A DNA stretch of 36,006 nt, from positions 1 through 36,006 of the IMG/VR virus record IMGVR_UViG_3300003324_000504; one strand, written 5' to 3'. Both the position numbers and the translations under genes were made by a program. The notes under the pieces are model-generated. The model did not search any database. It saw nothing but the letters and a program-made list of their open reading frames with translations, and was not told the origin of the DNA. Of this stretch, positions 22,612 to 32,200 are shown one piece after another. The stretch is from a virus. Numbering within the stretch: position 1 is the stretch's first letter; each line of letters opens with the position of its first letter.

Positions 22612-23900
22612 GCAAGCGCATTAGCGTGAATGGCACGACCTATGTTGTGCCAGATGACGCGACAGATGACGAAATAACCGAGATTGTGGACGGGCAGAGT
22701 AAGCCTGCCACACAAACCGCTCCCGCACAGCCCACAACGCTGCACGAATTGGCGACAAGGCCATCTGTGTTCTCTCACACCAATCCACTCCGCTACTTCG
22801 ATGAGATCGGGCAGGGCATGGCGCAAGGCGCAGAAATGATTGGCCATCCGATAGACACAGCGTCGCGGTTTTACAGAGCAGTTACGCAGCCAGCACCCCA
22901 TGATCCATCTGGCGATGAGCCGCTACTGGAGGGTTTGGGAGATGTGGCTGACACAATCGCGCAAGGATATGGGCAGGGTGCAACGGCTGCCGGCGTGGGC
23001 AAGGTTACGGGCAAAGTCCTTCCAACCAGGGCGGGCGTTGGCCGGGTGCTCTCGAACGCGGACATTATAGACCCAGACATTACGGGGATTGTATCGCCGC
23101 GCATTGCTCACCTTCAAAGAATAGCAATCAAGGCCGGAAACGTTCTTAGTGCGCCAAAGGCGGCAAGCCCGACTCTCCCTGAAGTGTCGCCAGCCGCGCA
23201 GCAACTTCAAAGCCGAATCCAGATTGAGCGCGGATTGCAAGCGCAGCCTCCATTCCCGCGCATCTCTGAGGGACTGCCGGAGGTTGAAGCGGGGCAAGCG
23301 GCAGCTACGGCGCATTTGCAAAATGCCGTACAGCCACAGCCTGCATTGCCGCCCGCCAGAATTGCGTTAACCCCGCGAAGATTTCCGGGAGAAATCGCCC
23401 GCGAAATGGTTAGGCCACGCGCCGTATCCCCATACTCGCCTGCGGAGCCAATACCGCAACATGAGCCGCCGCTGGCGCTTCCTGGGAAGGTCACCGACAT
23501 AAGGCCATCGCGCATCGGCTCGTTGCTTAACGAAGCGACGGGCGGCAAACCGCTCCAACCTAAAGTTCCGCTCAGAAATCAGCTCGACGTTACCCCAAAG
23601 GAATCAAGCGTGGTGAAGTCTCAGAGCTACGACCCGACTAAAAGAGAACTCACTGTCGAAACCATGAATGGCGGAAAATATATTCATGGGGATGTTAGCC
23701 AGGATCAGGCGAGTGCGCTGGAAAATTCTGACTCGAAGGGTGCAGCGTGGAATGACATTAAGAAAAACAGCACCCTCGTTGCGAAGGTAGTAAATGGAAA
23801 GAGAGTTCCGATCAAGCCAACATCATCGAGGACTTACGACCCGAACGATCTCACGCCCATACTCCAAGAATCGCTGAGTAGGGTCAAGTCTAAGAAGTAG
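22608..23900 (+). CDS. Virion/ejection-type protein with C-terminal KTSC domain, 430 aa
   Basis: The N-terminus (ISVNGTTYVVPDDATDDEIT, residues 5-24) is the short VxVxGxxYxxPDDATDxEI module seen at the start of many phage ejection-type proteins. The middle is Pro/Ala-rich and disordered. Residues 335-390 (SSVVKSQSYDPTKRELTVET, then GGKYIHGDVS and SKGAAWNDIKK) fit the KTSC domain (about 60 residues, Ser-start, Y-D/E-x-x-x-x-x-L-x-V pattern), whose function is not established. It overlaps the previous gene as ATGA, and its 3' end overlaps a minus-strand small ORF. Ejection role inferred. Confidence 0.55.
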   Translation: MSKRISVNGTTYVVPDDATDDEITEIVDGQSKPATQTAPAQPTTLHELATRPSVFSHTNPLRYFDEIGQGMAQGAEMIGHPIDTASRFYRAVTQPAPHDPSGDEPLLEGLGDVADTIAQGYGQGATAAGVGKVTGKVLPTRAGVGRVLSNADIIDPDITGIVSPRIAHLQRIAIKAGNVLSAPKAASPTLPEVSPAAQQLQSRIQIERGLQAQPPFPRISEGLPEVEAGQAAATAHLQNAVQPQPALPPARIALTPRRFPGEIAREMVRPRAVSPYSPAEPIPQHEPPLALPGKVTDIRPSRIGSLLNEATGGKPLQPKVPLRNQLDVTPKESSVVKSQSYDPTKRELTVETMNGGKYIHGDVSQDQASALENSDSKGAAWNDIKKNSTLVAKVVNGKRVPIKPTSSRTYDPNDLTPILQESLSRVKSKK

Positions 23901-24015
23901 GCTCTACGACCGCAAGCCTTCCTTCTTTGTATGCCTTGTCAATTTGCTTAATGGCGCGGAATTTGCCGACCCAATAAGAGATCACAGCAACCGCAATAAG
24001 TTCCAGCCAAGTCAT
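23890..24015 (-). CDS. Small minus-strand membrane protein, 41 aa
   Basis: On the minus strand, ATG 24013-24015 opens a 41-codon frame ending at TAG 23890-23892. Residues 3-16 (WLELIAVAVISYWV) form a membrane helix, followed by a basic helical tail (GKFRAIKQIDKAYKEGRLAV). It nearly fills the only gap between the KTSC gene (overlapping its 3' end) and the 832-aa gene. Composition is far more protein-like than the + strand of the gap, but there is no good ribosome site. A single-helix phage membrane protein is likely; function unknown. Confidence 0.45.
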   Translation of the reverse strand: MTWLELIAVAVISYWVGKFRAIKQIDKAYKEGRLAVVEPTS

Positions 24016-24032
24016 CACGTCACGCTAATCCC

Positions 24033-26531
24033 ATGAAAACAATCTGTCAAGCGGTAACGATTATGTTACTGTCTGCCCTAGCTTTTGGACAGGGCGGAGC
24101 CTTCGCTGGTTCGCCAGTCATTAACGGTGTAGGCCAGCCCATAGCTAATGCCTCAGTAGCCATATCTACCGCAAACCCTTGCGGGACAAGCCCTTCATAC
24201 GCCAACTGCTCAGGAGAGCCGCAAGGTATTTACACCGGAGCCACGCCGCCTGCTTCCCTGGCGACTATTTACACGGATATAACCATCGGAACTGCGACCT
24301 CAAACCCAATCGTTACCGATCCGCTGGGCAACTGGACGGTTTACGCAACGCCCGGAGTCTATTGGGCAACGATCTACGGATACCAGATTGTTCCGCAAGT
24401 GCAGATCATTGTAGTTAGCGCAGGCTCTAGTGGCGGCGGCGGATCGGTCGGACCGGGGACAATAAATCAAATTGCGAAATTCACGCCCACAACTACAACC
24501 ATCGGTGACAGCTCAGGCTTTGATGATGGCACAAATCCCGTGCAGTGGCCGAACGGACTCAGCGTAAGAAGCAACGCAGTCTATAAGACGCTGACAAACT
24601 CCGCGACAGGAACCACGCTCAATCTTCTAGTCCAGAAAGATTCAAGCGCAAACGCAGTCACGGCTTCAACCTCTAGCGCGGTAGTCATAGGAATCGCAGA
24701 CGATGGCGCGGGAGTCACCGGCCCCGTGGATATTGCGGTTCTCGGATTCCACTCCTGCGTATTCGACAATCAGACGGCAGTCAATGATTACGTCATTCCC
24801 TCAACTACTGTAGCGGGCCAATGCTCAGATGCCGGAGCAACGAAACCTTCTAATGCTCAGATCATCGGCACCGTAGCGACAATAAATTCCGGTGCAAGCA
24901 CGACAGCCATTGTGGACTTATTCACCGGAGACACGATTGCCCCAGGGTCAACGGGCGGATCGGGAACAGTCTCAAACTGCGGGTCAAATAATTCCAACGC
25001 TTATTATGCTGTAGTCGGAAACGTAGTTGTCTGCGACGCGCTTTTTACAGATGACGGAGCGGGAAATCCAACAGCGAAATCTATTGGCCTTACGGATTCC
25101 TCGCAAGCCGGATTCGCATTCTTCTCTCAAGGCGCATCCCCGACCTTGAGCGCCCTAAATTCCGTTTACTTCTTTGCCCCGGTTGCAGTCACGACTTACG
25201 GATTGAAGTGGCCCGCGAATGGAGCGACGGATGGTTGCTTACAGGGAACGTCCGATGCAGGCTCTCCGCCCACGATTACATTCTCGTTTACCGGAGTGCC
25301 GTGCGGCAGTGGCAGCGGAGTTGAGATACAGACCAACGGAGTTGTCAACTCCTCGCAAGCAATCCTGAACTTACAGAACAGCGCGACTACCTTCGACGGT
25401 TTCCAAGTAACACACGCAAATACTTCCGGCGGAAATGTGCAACTTGGAATCACCACACCGAACACGCAAGCCTCAAACCCATCCGCCCCGACCGTAACGC
25501 CAACCGGAGTGACCGGAGCAACCACGGATACATATTTAGTTTATGGATGCGAGGACGTCAATTGCGCAAGAACTAGCGCGGTTTCCGCCACGGGCACGAC
25601 TTCCACAGCAAACGCAACACTCACTAGCAGCAATTACAACCTGCTCACGGGATATGCGGATACTCTTTTCGGGTATCGCCTCTATGTCGTCTGCCGCACC
25701 GTAGCGGGCGGAACACCATCCTCAACTGGAATTATAGCGACGGGAGTTGGCAAGGCATTCAAAGATACGGGACTTGCGGGAGACGGTTCCAACTGTGCTT
25801 CGCTTCACGCAACCAACACGACAAAACTCGATGACCACTGTTTCTCCAGCACCGCACCAGGGGTGAACAGTCCGCCAGGAGCCCCCTGTGGCATTGACGC
25901 CCCCCCGTCATCGCCAGCTAAAGAGAATGACGAAATGGGAGAACAGTTTGGAGCACCCGCCGATAGCAATGACGGCGTCTACTCCAAGCCCTTTACCTTT
26001 TTGGCAAACTCAGCCGCTACATGGACAGGTGGAATGCTGCAATTGTCAAGTTCTGCCGGAAGCGGTGTAGATAACGTTCAATGCATAGCTCGTCCTGTCC
26101 CTGCCTCAACTCCGTACACCTTCAATGAATTGCAGTGGATGACCGCCAAGCATGGCAACGTGGACGGATGGGCGGGAATAGGTTTTTACGATTCTGTTAG
26201 CGGTAAGGCATCTACGCTGATGTGCTCATTGAGTTCCTCAAATACGCAGAATTTGCTTATGTTGCACTGGACAAGTGCTACCGCCAAGACAAACGTATTT
26301 GTGGGAGGAACTGATAGCTGTCAGGCCGTCGAGTCAATGAAAGCACAGAATGACGGAACGAATCTCGTATTCTCGCAATCAACCGATGGCGTCGGCTATA
26401 CGCAAGAGCAATCCGAGACTATTGCCAGCTTCATGGTGAACCAACCGACACATGTACTGCTCTGCATCAACAATAACGCGGTGGGGGGATCAATCGTTAC
26501 CGACTTCGACTATCTGCGGAGAACGCAGTGA
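24033..26531 (+). CDS. Tail-fibre or surface-displayed protein with signal peptide, 832 aa
   Basis: Residues 1-25 (MKTICQAVTIMLLSALAFGQ and on) form a Sec signal peptide. Residues 28-130 (INGVGQPIANASVAIS ... GNWTVYATPGVYWATIYG) resemble a carboxypeptidase-regulatory-like beta-sandwich. The middle is Thr/Ser/Gly-rich and beta-like. The last 190 residues (FGAPADSNDGVYSKPFTFLA; FNELQWMTAKHGNVDGW; through TDFDYLRRT) look like a concanavalin/LamG-type lectin fold. Many Cys fit an exported protein. Position after the ejection genes fits a receptor-binding fibre, but a signal peptide is not expected on a protein built in the cytoplasm. The ATG lacks a clear ribosome site; the stop overlaps the next GTG. 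Confidence 0.6.
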   Translation: MKTICQAVTIMLLSALAFGQGGAFAGSPVINGVGQPIANASVAISTANPCGTSPSYANCSGEPQGIYTGATPPASLATIYTDITIGTATSNPIVTDPLGNWTVYATPGVYWATIYGYQIVPQVQIIVVSAGSSGGGGSVGPGTINQIAKFTPTTTTIGDSSGFDDGTNPVQWPNGLSVRSNAVYKTLTNSATGTTLNLLVQKDSSANAVTASTSSAVVIGIADDGAGVTGPVDIAVLGFHSCVFDNQTAVNDYVIPSTTVAGQCSDAGATKPSNAQIIGTVATINSGASTTAIVDLFTGDTIAPGSTGGSGTVSNCGSNNSNAYYAVVGNVVVCDALFTDDGAGNPTAKSIGLTDSSQAGFAFFSQGASPTLSALNSVYFFAPVAVTTYGLKWPANGATDGCLQGTSDAGSPPTITFSFTGVPCGSGSGVEIQTNGVVNSSQAILNLQNSATTFDGFQVTHANTSGGNVQLGITTPNTQASNPSAPTVTPTGVTGATTDTYLVYGCEDVNCARTSAVSATGTTSTANATLTSSNYNLLTGYADTLFGYRLYVVCRTVAGGTPSSTGIIATGVGKAFKDTGLAGDGSNCASLHATNTTKLDDHCFSSTAPGVNSPPGAPCGIDAPPSSPAKENDEMGEQFGAPADSNDGVYSKPFTFLANSAATWTGGMLQLSSSAGSGVDNVQCIARPVPASTPYTFNELQWMTAKHGNVDGWAGIGFYDSVSGKASTLMCSLSSSNTQNLLMLHWTSATAKTNVFVGGTDSCQAVESMKAQNDGTNLVFSQSTDGVGYTQEQSETIASFMVNQPTHVLLCINNNAVGGSIVTDFDYLRRTQ

Positions 26532-28216
26532 GACGACTCGTCTGGATTCTCTTGACCGTGTCCTGCTTTGCACAGGTTCAAGGTAACCGCCCATCGCTGA
26601 ACTGGTCTGCAACGGACGGGATCATCGGTGGAACAGCAGGGCAGATCATTACACCTGAGAACATTGCTGTGGGCGAGACCCTTATAGCCTGCTTTGCAAC
26701 CGACACGGGTGGCACGTACACGGTAAGCGATTCCCTAGGGAACACGTGGGTCAACACATCTCCTACGAATACTCCTACTGGTTCACGCAAGGTCGGCATG
26801 GCTTACTCGTTTGTCACGACAGGAGGAGCTGATACTGTCACTGTAGGCGGAAGTCCAACCAGTGCGAAGCTGCAGCTTAGCAACTTTTCTCATCTTGGTG
26901 CGGTCGATGGCTCGGTAGCTACAGCAACTGCATCAGGCGGGCCGTCGGCGGCAATCGGCACAATCTCCACCAATCAGACGACGACTGTTAATCAAGCTCT
27001 CCTGGTGTCTTGTGCCGGAAGTGGGGCTTTCGGCAGCCAGTTCGTCAAAGCAGGCAACAACGAGAACTCCGTCTGGCAGGCGGATGTCAACTCATCGCTT
27101 TCGATGAACTTTCTGCATGCTGGGGCGGCAGGCAGCGTTACAGCCACAGACAATACCTACAACGACGCCGGAGCCGGAGAATCCTGGGCAATGCAGACGC
27201 TCGCATTCAAGCCCACTCCCACGATCTATATCGGCGATTCCTCCCTGCCGGACGCTTCACAGAGCGCGACATACTCGGCACAGCTTCACTGCATCGGGGG
27301 CATAGCAGCTCAGACCTACAGCATCGTGAGTGGCTCTCTGCCGACTGGCCTAAGTCTGACGGGAGCTACCGGCGCAATCACAGGAACTCCTACGGGTACG
27401 ACCCAGACGATTGGCTTTCAGTGCACGGATGGAACGAACACCAGCGCAACTGTCTCGTTGACCATCAATGTTGTTGCTGGGTTCAGCGCTCCATCGGTTC
27501 TCCAGAGTAAGACGTTTAACTGGGATGCCGGAACTCCCGTAACTCTTAGCTCACCTGCCAAGTGCGGAAGTATCGTCGTGGTCTTTTGTCGCGGCGATGA
27601 TACGCACGGAAGTGCTGGATGGATTCAATCAGCGAACGGGGTCAATAACAAGATTACCGACTCATTGGGCAGCACAATCCGACGCTACGAGATCGTTGCT
27701 GGTGTCGGCAACCTCCCATTGGTGGCATACGTGATTGGCCCACTGCCAACTTCTGGCACTGAAACGATCACTCCAACGAATAACCAAAGCGCGTCTGAAG
27801 GCCGATTAACCAACATCGCCGTCGAAGTCAGCAACGCTCAAGTCACAGGAGATGTTGCTTCGTTTGCCAACGCCGCTTTCATCGCGGACAACAATTATTC
27901 TGCCGCCTACACGACGCTCGTACCGAACACGTTACTCCTAGCGGCCAGTACGACCGACAGCGCTGTAACCAGCATTTCACTAAGCGGTGGCTTTACGAAC
28001 CTCTCCACCGACAGCGATATTCAGGGCTACAGCATATATGGCTACCAACTTGTAGCCTCTCCAAGTGCGATTACGGCCACTTCCACGATCACGATGGGGA
28101 GCTCGACGAACGCCGAATTTTCCACATTACTTCTTCCCTTGCGTCCGGCGCTTGCTCCGTCCAGTTGCAACGTGTTCACCGGTGCTGGCGAGAAGATTCG
28201 GAGGCAGATTATGTAG
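26528..28216 (+). CDS. Fibre/surface protein with signal peptide and Ig-like domain, 562 aa (GTG start)
   Basis: GTG 26528 overlaps the preceding stop; GGAGA lies upstream. Residues 1-19 (MRRLVWILLTVSCFAQVQG) are a signal peptide. Residues 25-225 form a beta-rich domain. Residues about 230-313 hold one He_PIG-type Ig-like domain (SATYSAQLHCIGGIAAQTYS, SLPTGLSL, GAITGTPTGTTQ) with a Cys in each half that could pair. Residues 315-545 form a second beta-rich domain resembling the first. The last codons (RRQIM and the TAG) run into the left copy of a 39-bp inverted repeat, so the natural C-terminus may have been altered. Confidence 0.6.
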   Translation: MRRLVWILLTVSCFAQVQGNRPSLNWSATDGIIGGTAGQIITPENIAVGETLIACFATDTGGTYTVSDSLGNTWVNTSPTNTPTGSRKVGMAYSFVTTGGADTVTVGGSPTSAKLQLSNFSHLGAVDGSVATATASGGPSAAIGTISTNQTTTVNQALLVSCAGSGAFGSQFVKAGNNENSVWQADVNSSLSMNFLHAGAAGSVTATDNTYNDAGAGESWAMQTLAFKPTPTIYIGDSSLPDASQSATYSAQLHCIGGIAAQTYSIVSGSLPTGLSLTGATGAITGTPTGTTQTIGFQCTDGTNTSATVSLTINVVAGFSAPSVLQSKTFNWDAGTPVTLSSPAKCGSIVVVFCRGDDTHGSAGWIQSANGVNNKITDSLGSTIRRYEIVAGVGNLPLVAYVIGPLPTSGTETITPTNNQSASEGRLTNIAVEVSNAQVTGDVASFANAAFIADNNYSAAYTTLVPNTLLLAASTTDSAVTSISLSGGFTNLSTDSDIQGYSIYGYQLVASPSAITATSTITMGSSTNAEFSTLLLPLRPALAPSSCNVFTGAGEKIRRQIM

Positions 28217-28248
28217 TTCACGTTGCGCTTGGGAGCGGAACAGCTAGT
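28210..28248 (-). repeat. 39-bp perfect inverted repeat, left copy
   Basis: Bases 28210-28248 are the exact reverse complement of 35380-35418 (39 of 39). This copy holds the TAG of the 562-aa gene (28214-28216), and the TAA of the minus-strand acyltransferase (28248-28250) starts at its edge. On the minus strand it can encode the same lipobox segment (LTSCSAPKRNVNYI) as the lipoprotein gene at 35335. Confidence 0.95.
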
Positions 28249-29216
28249 TAACGCCAGCAGCGACTTGGTAGAATCCGGTCCCGCCATTTAACGACTGGCC
28301 ATTCCACCAGCTTCGACATGAATATGCCGGTCAAAATGGCCGCGATTACACTGGCCGCGAACCAGTTAGCGGATCGGAACCTGCCGAAAATTCCGGTGAA
28401 TGGCTGCTGCCAAAGATAGATCGAGTAAGAGTACACGCCAATAAATGCAATCCACGGCAGACGTAGATTGCGGTCAATCGTGCAACAAAGAATCAGGCCG
28501 AAGGCGATTTCTAGAAGCACGAACTGTTCAGGACGGAAATGCTTTGAGAACGAAAGAATGAGGCAGATCGCAGCTACAGGCAAAAGATATGCGCTTTGCA
28601 ATTGGCGAAAAAGCTCTGGGCTGAACTCGCGCCAGTATCTCAACAGAACGCCGGTAAACAACGAACTGGCGCAGTATTCGATACCGCTTCCCGGCCCGCC
28701 AAAACATAGAGCGATAGACATGATGGACAGAACACTCCACAGCACGGGAATCCAGCGCAACCAATTGCGCCGGATGAGAAGCACAAACAGCAGTGGCAGC
28801 AGAATATAGAACTGTTCTTCGACGGCAAGCGACCACGTATGCGCCACGATTAGAACTGGGAAATGGTAATTGGCGTAATAAAGCCCGCTTGCGGCAAGCG
28901 ATGACCATGCGGCCCCGCCAGGGTAGTACGCGAGGGGAATGACCATAACCGCAAGGTAAACGTACAGTGCTGGCCAGATTTTCAACCCTCGGCGCAGAAT
29001 GAATCGCCCAATGCGTATCCGCCCCGTCTCTAGATATTCACGAAATAACAGGCCGGAAATCAAGTAACCGCTGAGAACGAAAAACAAGTTGACTCCGCAC
29101 CAGCCAATTTTCCCAAGCACTGAAAAGTACGGAAAGTGGAAGCCGATTACTAGCAGCACGGCGATTCCGCGCAGCACGTCTAGAGACTGATTTCGCAAAC
29201 CCGCACATCTTAGCAT
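28248..29216 (-). CDS. Acyltransferase 3 family membrane O-acyltransferase, 322 aa
   Basis: Members of this family (OafA/YrhL type) transfer acetyl or other acyl groups to sugars of LPS, peptidoglycan or other polysaccharides across the inner membrane. The start LDVLRGIAVLLVIGFHF (residues 12-28) contains the family's conserved Arg (R16) and His (H27). It is followed by WCGVNLFFVLSGYLISG and FRE, RFILRRGLKIWPALYVY and about nine or ten membrane helices. I chose ATG 29216, which places the conserved block normally, over an unlikely upstream extension to 29375 (Pro-rich, opposite the fibre start). It is head-to-head with the 1975-aa gene, start codons overlapping in CATG. A lysogenic-conversion (moron) role is inferred. 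Confidence 0.88.
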   Translation of the reverse strand: MLRCAGLRNQSLDVLRGIAVLLVIGFHFPYFSVLGKIGWCGVNLFFVLSGYLISGLLFREYLETGRIRIGRFILRRGLKIWPALYVYLAVMVIPLAYYPGGAAWSSLAASGLYYANYHFPVLIVAHTWSLAVEEQFYILLPLLFVLLIRRNWLRWIPVLWSVLSIMSIALCFGGPGSGIEYCASSLFTGVLLRYWREFSPELFRQLQSAYLLPVAAICLILSFSKHFRPEQFVLLEIAFGLILCCTIDRNLRLPWIAFIGVYSYSIYLWQQPFTGIFGRFRSANWFAASVIAAILTGIFMSKLVEWPVVKWRDRILPSRCWR

Positions 29217-32200
29217 GAAAAAACTCTTACCGCTGCTCCTCATTCTGAGCGGCTGTGTACATTCCCAGCAGGTTAAATTAGGCGGAACTGGCGGAGCCGG
29301 AGGTACGGCTGGCTTCCAGACATCTAGCTCACGGCTGGTTATAACGGTACAGAGCCTTCCCGATGCGACGGCCAACTCCGCCTATTCCCAGACTTTAACG
29401 GCGGTCAATGGCGCGAACCCGCTTCCCTGGTCGGTGCTTTTGGGAAGTCTCCCGCCGGGACTTACGCTCAACTCCGCGACAGGCGCAATTTCGGGAACAC
29501 CCACAACTCCGGGGAACTATTCGTTCACTATCCTCGTAACCGACTCGACTTCTCCCACAGCGAAAACCGCGACGCAGGATTTAAGTATTGCGGTCAACTG
29601 TCCGGGACTCTCAATCACCAGCCCGACAGTCCTGCCGCCAGCCGCACAGGGAACGGATTATAAGTTTCAGTTCACTTCTGCCGGTGGACTAGGTTCTATC
29701 ACTTGGACTTCCACGGGAACACTGCCCACGGGAATTACACTATCCGCTGGCGGATTGCTTTCCGGTACGCCGTCCGTCGCGGGGACTTTCACTCCTACAG
29801 TCTCGGCAATAGATTCCTGCCCACTGACGGCGCAGACGGCCAGCAACCAATTCTCGCTGTTAGTCAATAGTTCCGTCCTTATTACTACAACTTCTCCGCT
29901 ACCGGACGGTACTGCGGGTTCCGCATATTCCGTGCAGTTCGCGGCTTCTGGCGGGACCGCTCCCTACACTTGGACAAATACAGGAAGTCTGCCCACAGGC
30001 TTGAGTCTTGCAAGCGATGGGACACTCTCTGGTACCCCGACAGTCTCAGGAACTTTCACATTCGTCATCAACGTCGCGGATTCGGGAAGCGGAACAAACT
30101 CCGCCGTATTCACGATCACCATCAACTGCCCACCACTCTCGGTTGTCACAAGCACCGTTCCCAACGGCGTCCAGGGCCAGCCCTACAGTGCTCAGTTAGT
30201 CCCCGCCGGCGGATTCGGGACAAAGACGTGGGCTGCGACGGGGACTTTACCTACAGGCGTAACGCTCTCTACCGCTGGCCTGCTTTCCGGAACCCCGACT
30301 ACTACAGGGACATTTGACTTCACTGCTACGGTTACGGATTCCTGCACCAGCGTTCAGACGGCTTCGCAGGACTTCACGGTAACCATCAGTCCGGGTTTAC
30401 AGATCACGACCACCAGCCCCTTAGCTCAAGCCGTTCAAGGGCAGGCATACAACGCAACCATGACAGCCACGGGCGGGACACCGCCCTACCAGTGGACGGT
30501 TCCAGCGTCTCCGGTTCCTGCTGGCGCAGAAGATATTTTGACCTATGCCTTAATGCCTGTCGGAACAAGGTCCAACTTCCATCTCTCCGCTACGGGACTC
30601 TACAAAGCCTTCCGTCTCGATGCGGGCCTTTTCTGGTGGATGAAGAACTCGCAAGGCTTCCCATCAGACGGAGAAGTGTACGACGGAAGTTCCGTGAACC
30701 AGTGGTTCACGGAAATGGATTCGTCTCAAGATGCCGCGTGTCAAGCGGAAGGCTGGCCTAACTGCTTTAACGACCCCGAAGCCTATAAGAGGTATCAGAC
30801 GCCGGTATCGCTCTGGGCGAGATACCACGTTCCCGGCGCGACGGACACAATCGTCAACCCCGGCCCGAATCTCTACGACCTCACCACAAACTGCGGCGCG
30901 GACAATCAGACTCCGATAGATAACAAGACAGTCATTGGAACCTTGACAGGTCCGTTCACGGATGTCACCTGGCAAACGACTTACGGCGGAAACATACCAG
31001 ACAACACGCCCTACCTTCTCGCACAGAAGTGGATTAAGTGCACAGGAAATACCGCGAACACCTGCACGAATGAGGAAGATTACTGGCTGGTTAAAGGTTA
31101 CGGCCAAGCCCGCTGGTGCCCGAAAACGTGGAATGGTACCACATTCGTTACCGGCACCTGCACCACACAGACGAACGTTGTAGCTGGCGGAGCACCCGTA
31201 CCGAACTTCGCCTGTAAGGTTCCCACTATTCCGATCTCCGGCAATCTGCCGCCGGGAGTTACGAGCACTTCTGCTCCGCAGATGGACTTGGCGGCGAATA
31301 CGGGCGTCATTTCCGGTACACCGTCGCAGTCCGGCACTTATGGGATGACGGTTCAGGTGCAGGACGCGGCGGGAACGATTACCCAGGGCAACTTTACGCT
31401 TAACGTAACCTGCCCCGCGCTCTCGATCTTGAGCACTTCGCCATTGCCTTTAGCGACGCAGGGACAGGCGTATAGCTTTACATTCCTTCCCGCTGGCGGA
31501 GTCGCACCGATTGTCTGGACTAAGGCTGGCGGTTCATTGCCTGCCGGACTCTCGATTTCCGCCGCTGGGGTCTTGAGCGGAACTCCGACACAGACAGGAG
31601 TATTTCTGTTCTCGGTTCAGGCGCAAGACTCATGCGCTCCTACGGGCCAGAGACAACAGCAGAACTATTCCCTGTCGGTTCAGGCAAACTCCGGGCCGCT
31701 GACGATTCAGACAGCGAGTCCGCTACAAGGCGCCACGGAAGGCTCCGCGTACTCCCAGCAGATCACGGCTACCGGAGGGACAACACCTTACACCTTCACC
31801 ATCTCAGCAGGCGCGATTCCGGCAGGGATGACGTTTTCATCTGCGGGACTTCTGAGCGGAACTCCGACCACGGTACAGAATGCGAACTTCACAGTTCGTG
31901 TAACGGACGCTCTCAGTGGCACGACTACAAAGGCATTTACGCTGGCCGTGAGTTGCCCCGCGCTCTCACTCGTAAGCACGTCTCCGCTGCCGAACGGATT
32001 AGAAAATACGGCTTACAGCTTCCAGTTCCAAGCCTCTGGCGGCATTCTGCCGTACACATTCACGCGCACCGCAGGCAGTTTCCCCGCCGGGCTGAGTCTC
32101 TCAACTGCCGGAGCGTTAACGGGAACCCCCACAGCGAATGGCGCATTCTCCGCGACGGTCCAAGTTGCAGATTCCTGCGTTGCGACTCCGCAGACGGCTT

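Noticed and set aside
28042-28287. Minus-strand 81-codon frame starting MAGPDSTK and passing through the left repeat
   Set aside because: Beyond the repeat it is only the antisense of the 562-aa gene; it is meaningful only as the alternative lipoprotein start after inversion.
29217-29375. Longer acyltransferase start (375 aa)
   Set aside because: The extra 53 residues are Pro-rich, lie opposite the fibre signal and Gly-rich region, and precede the normal family start.
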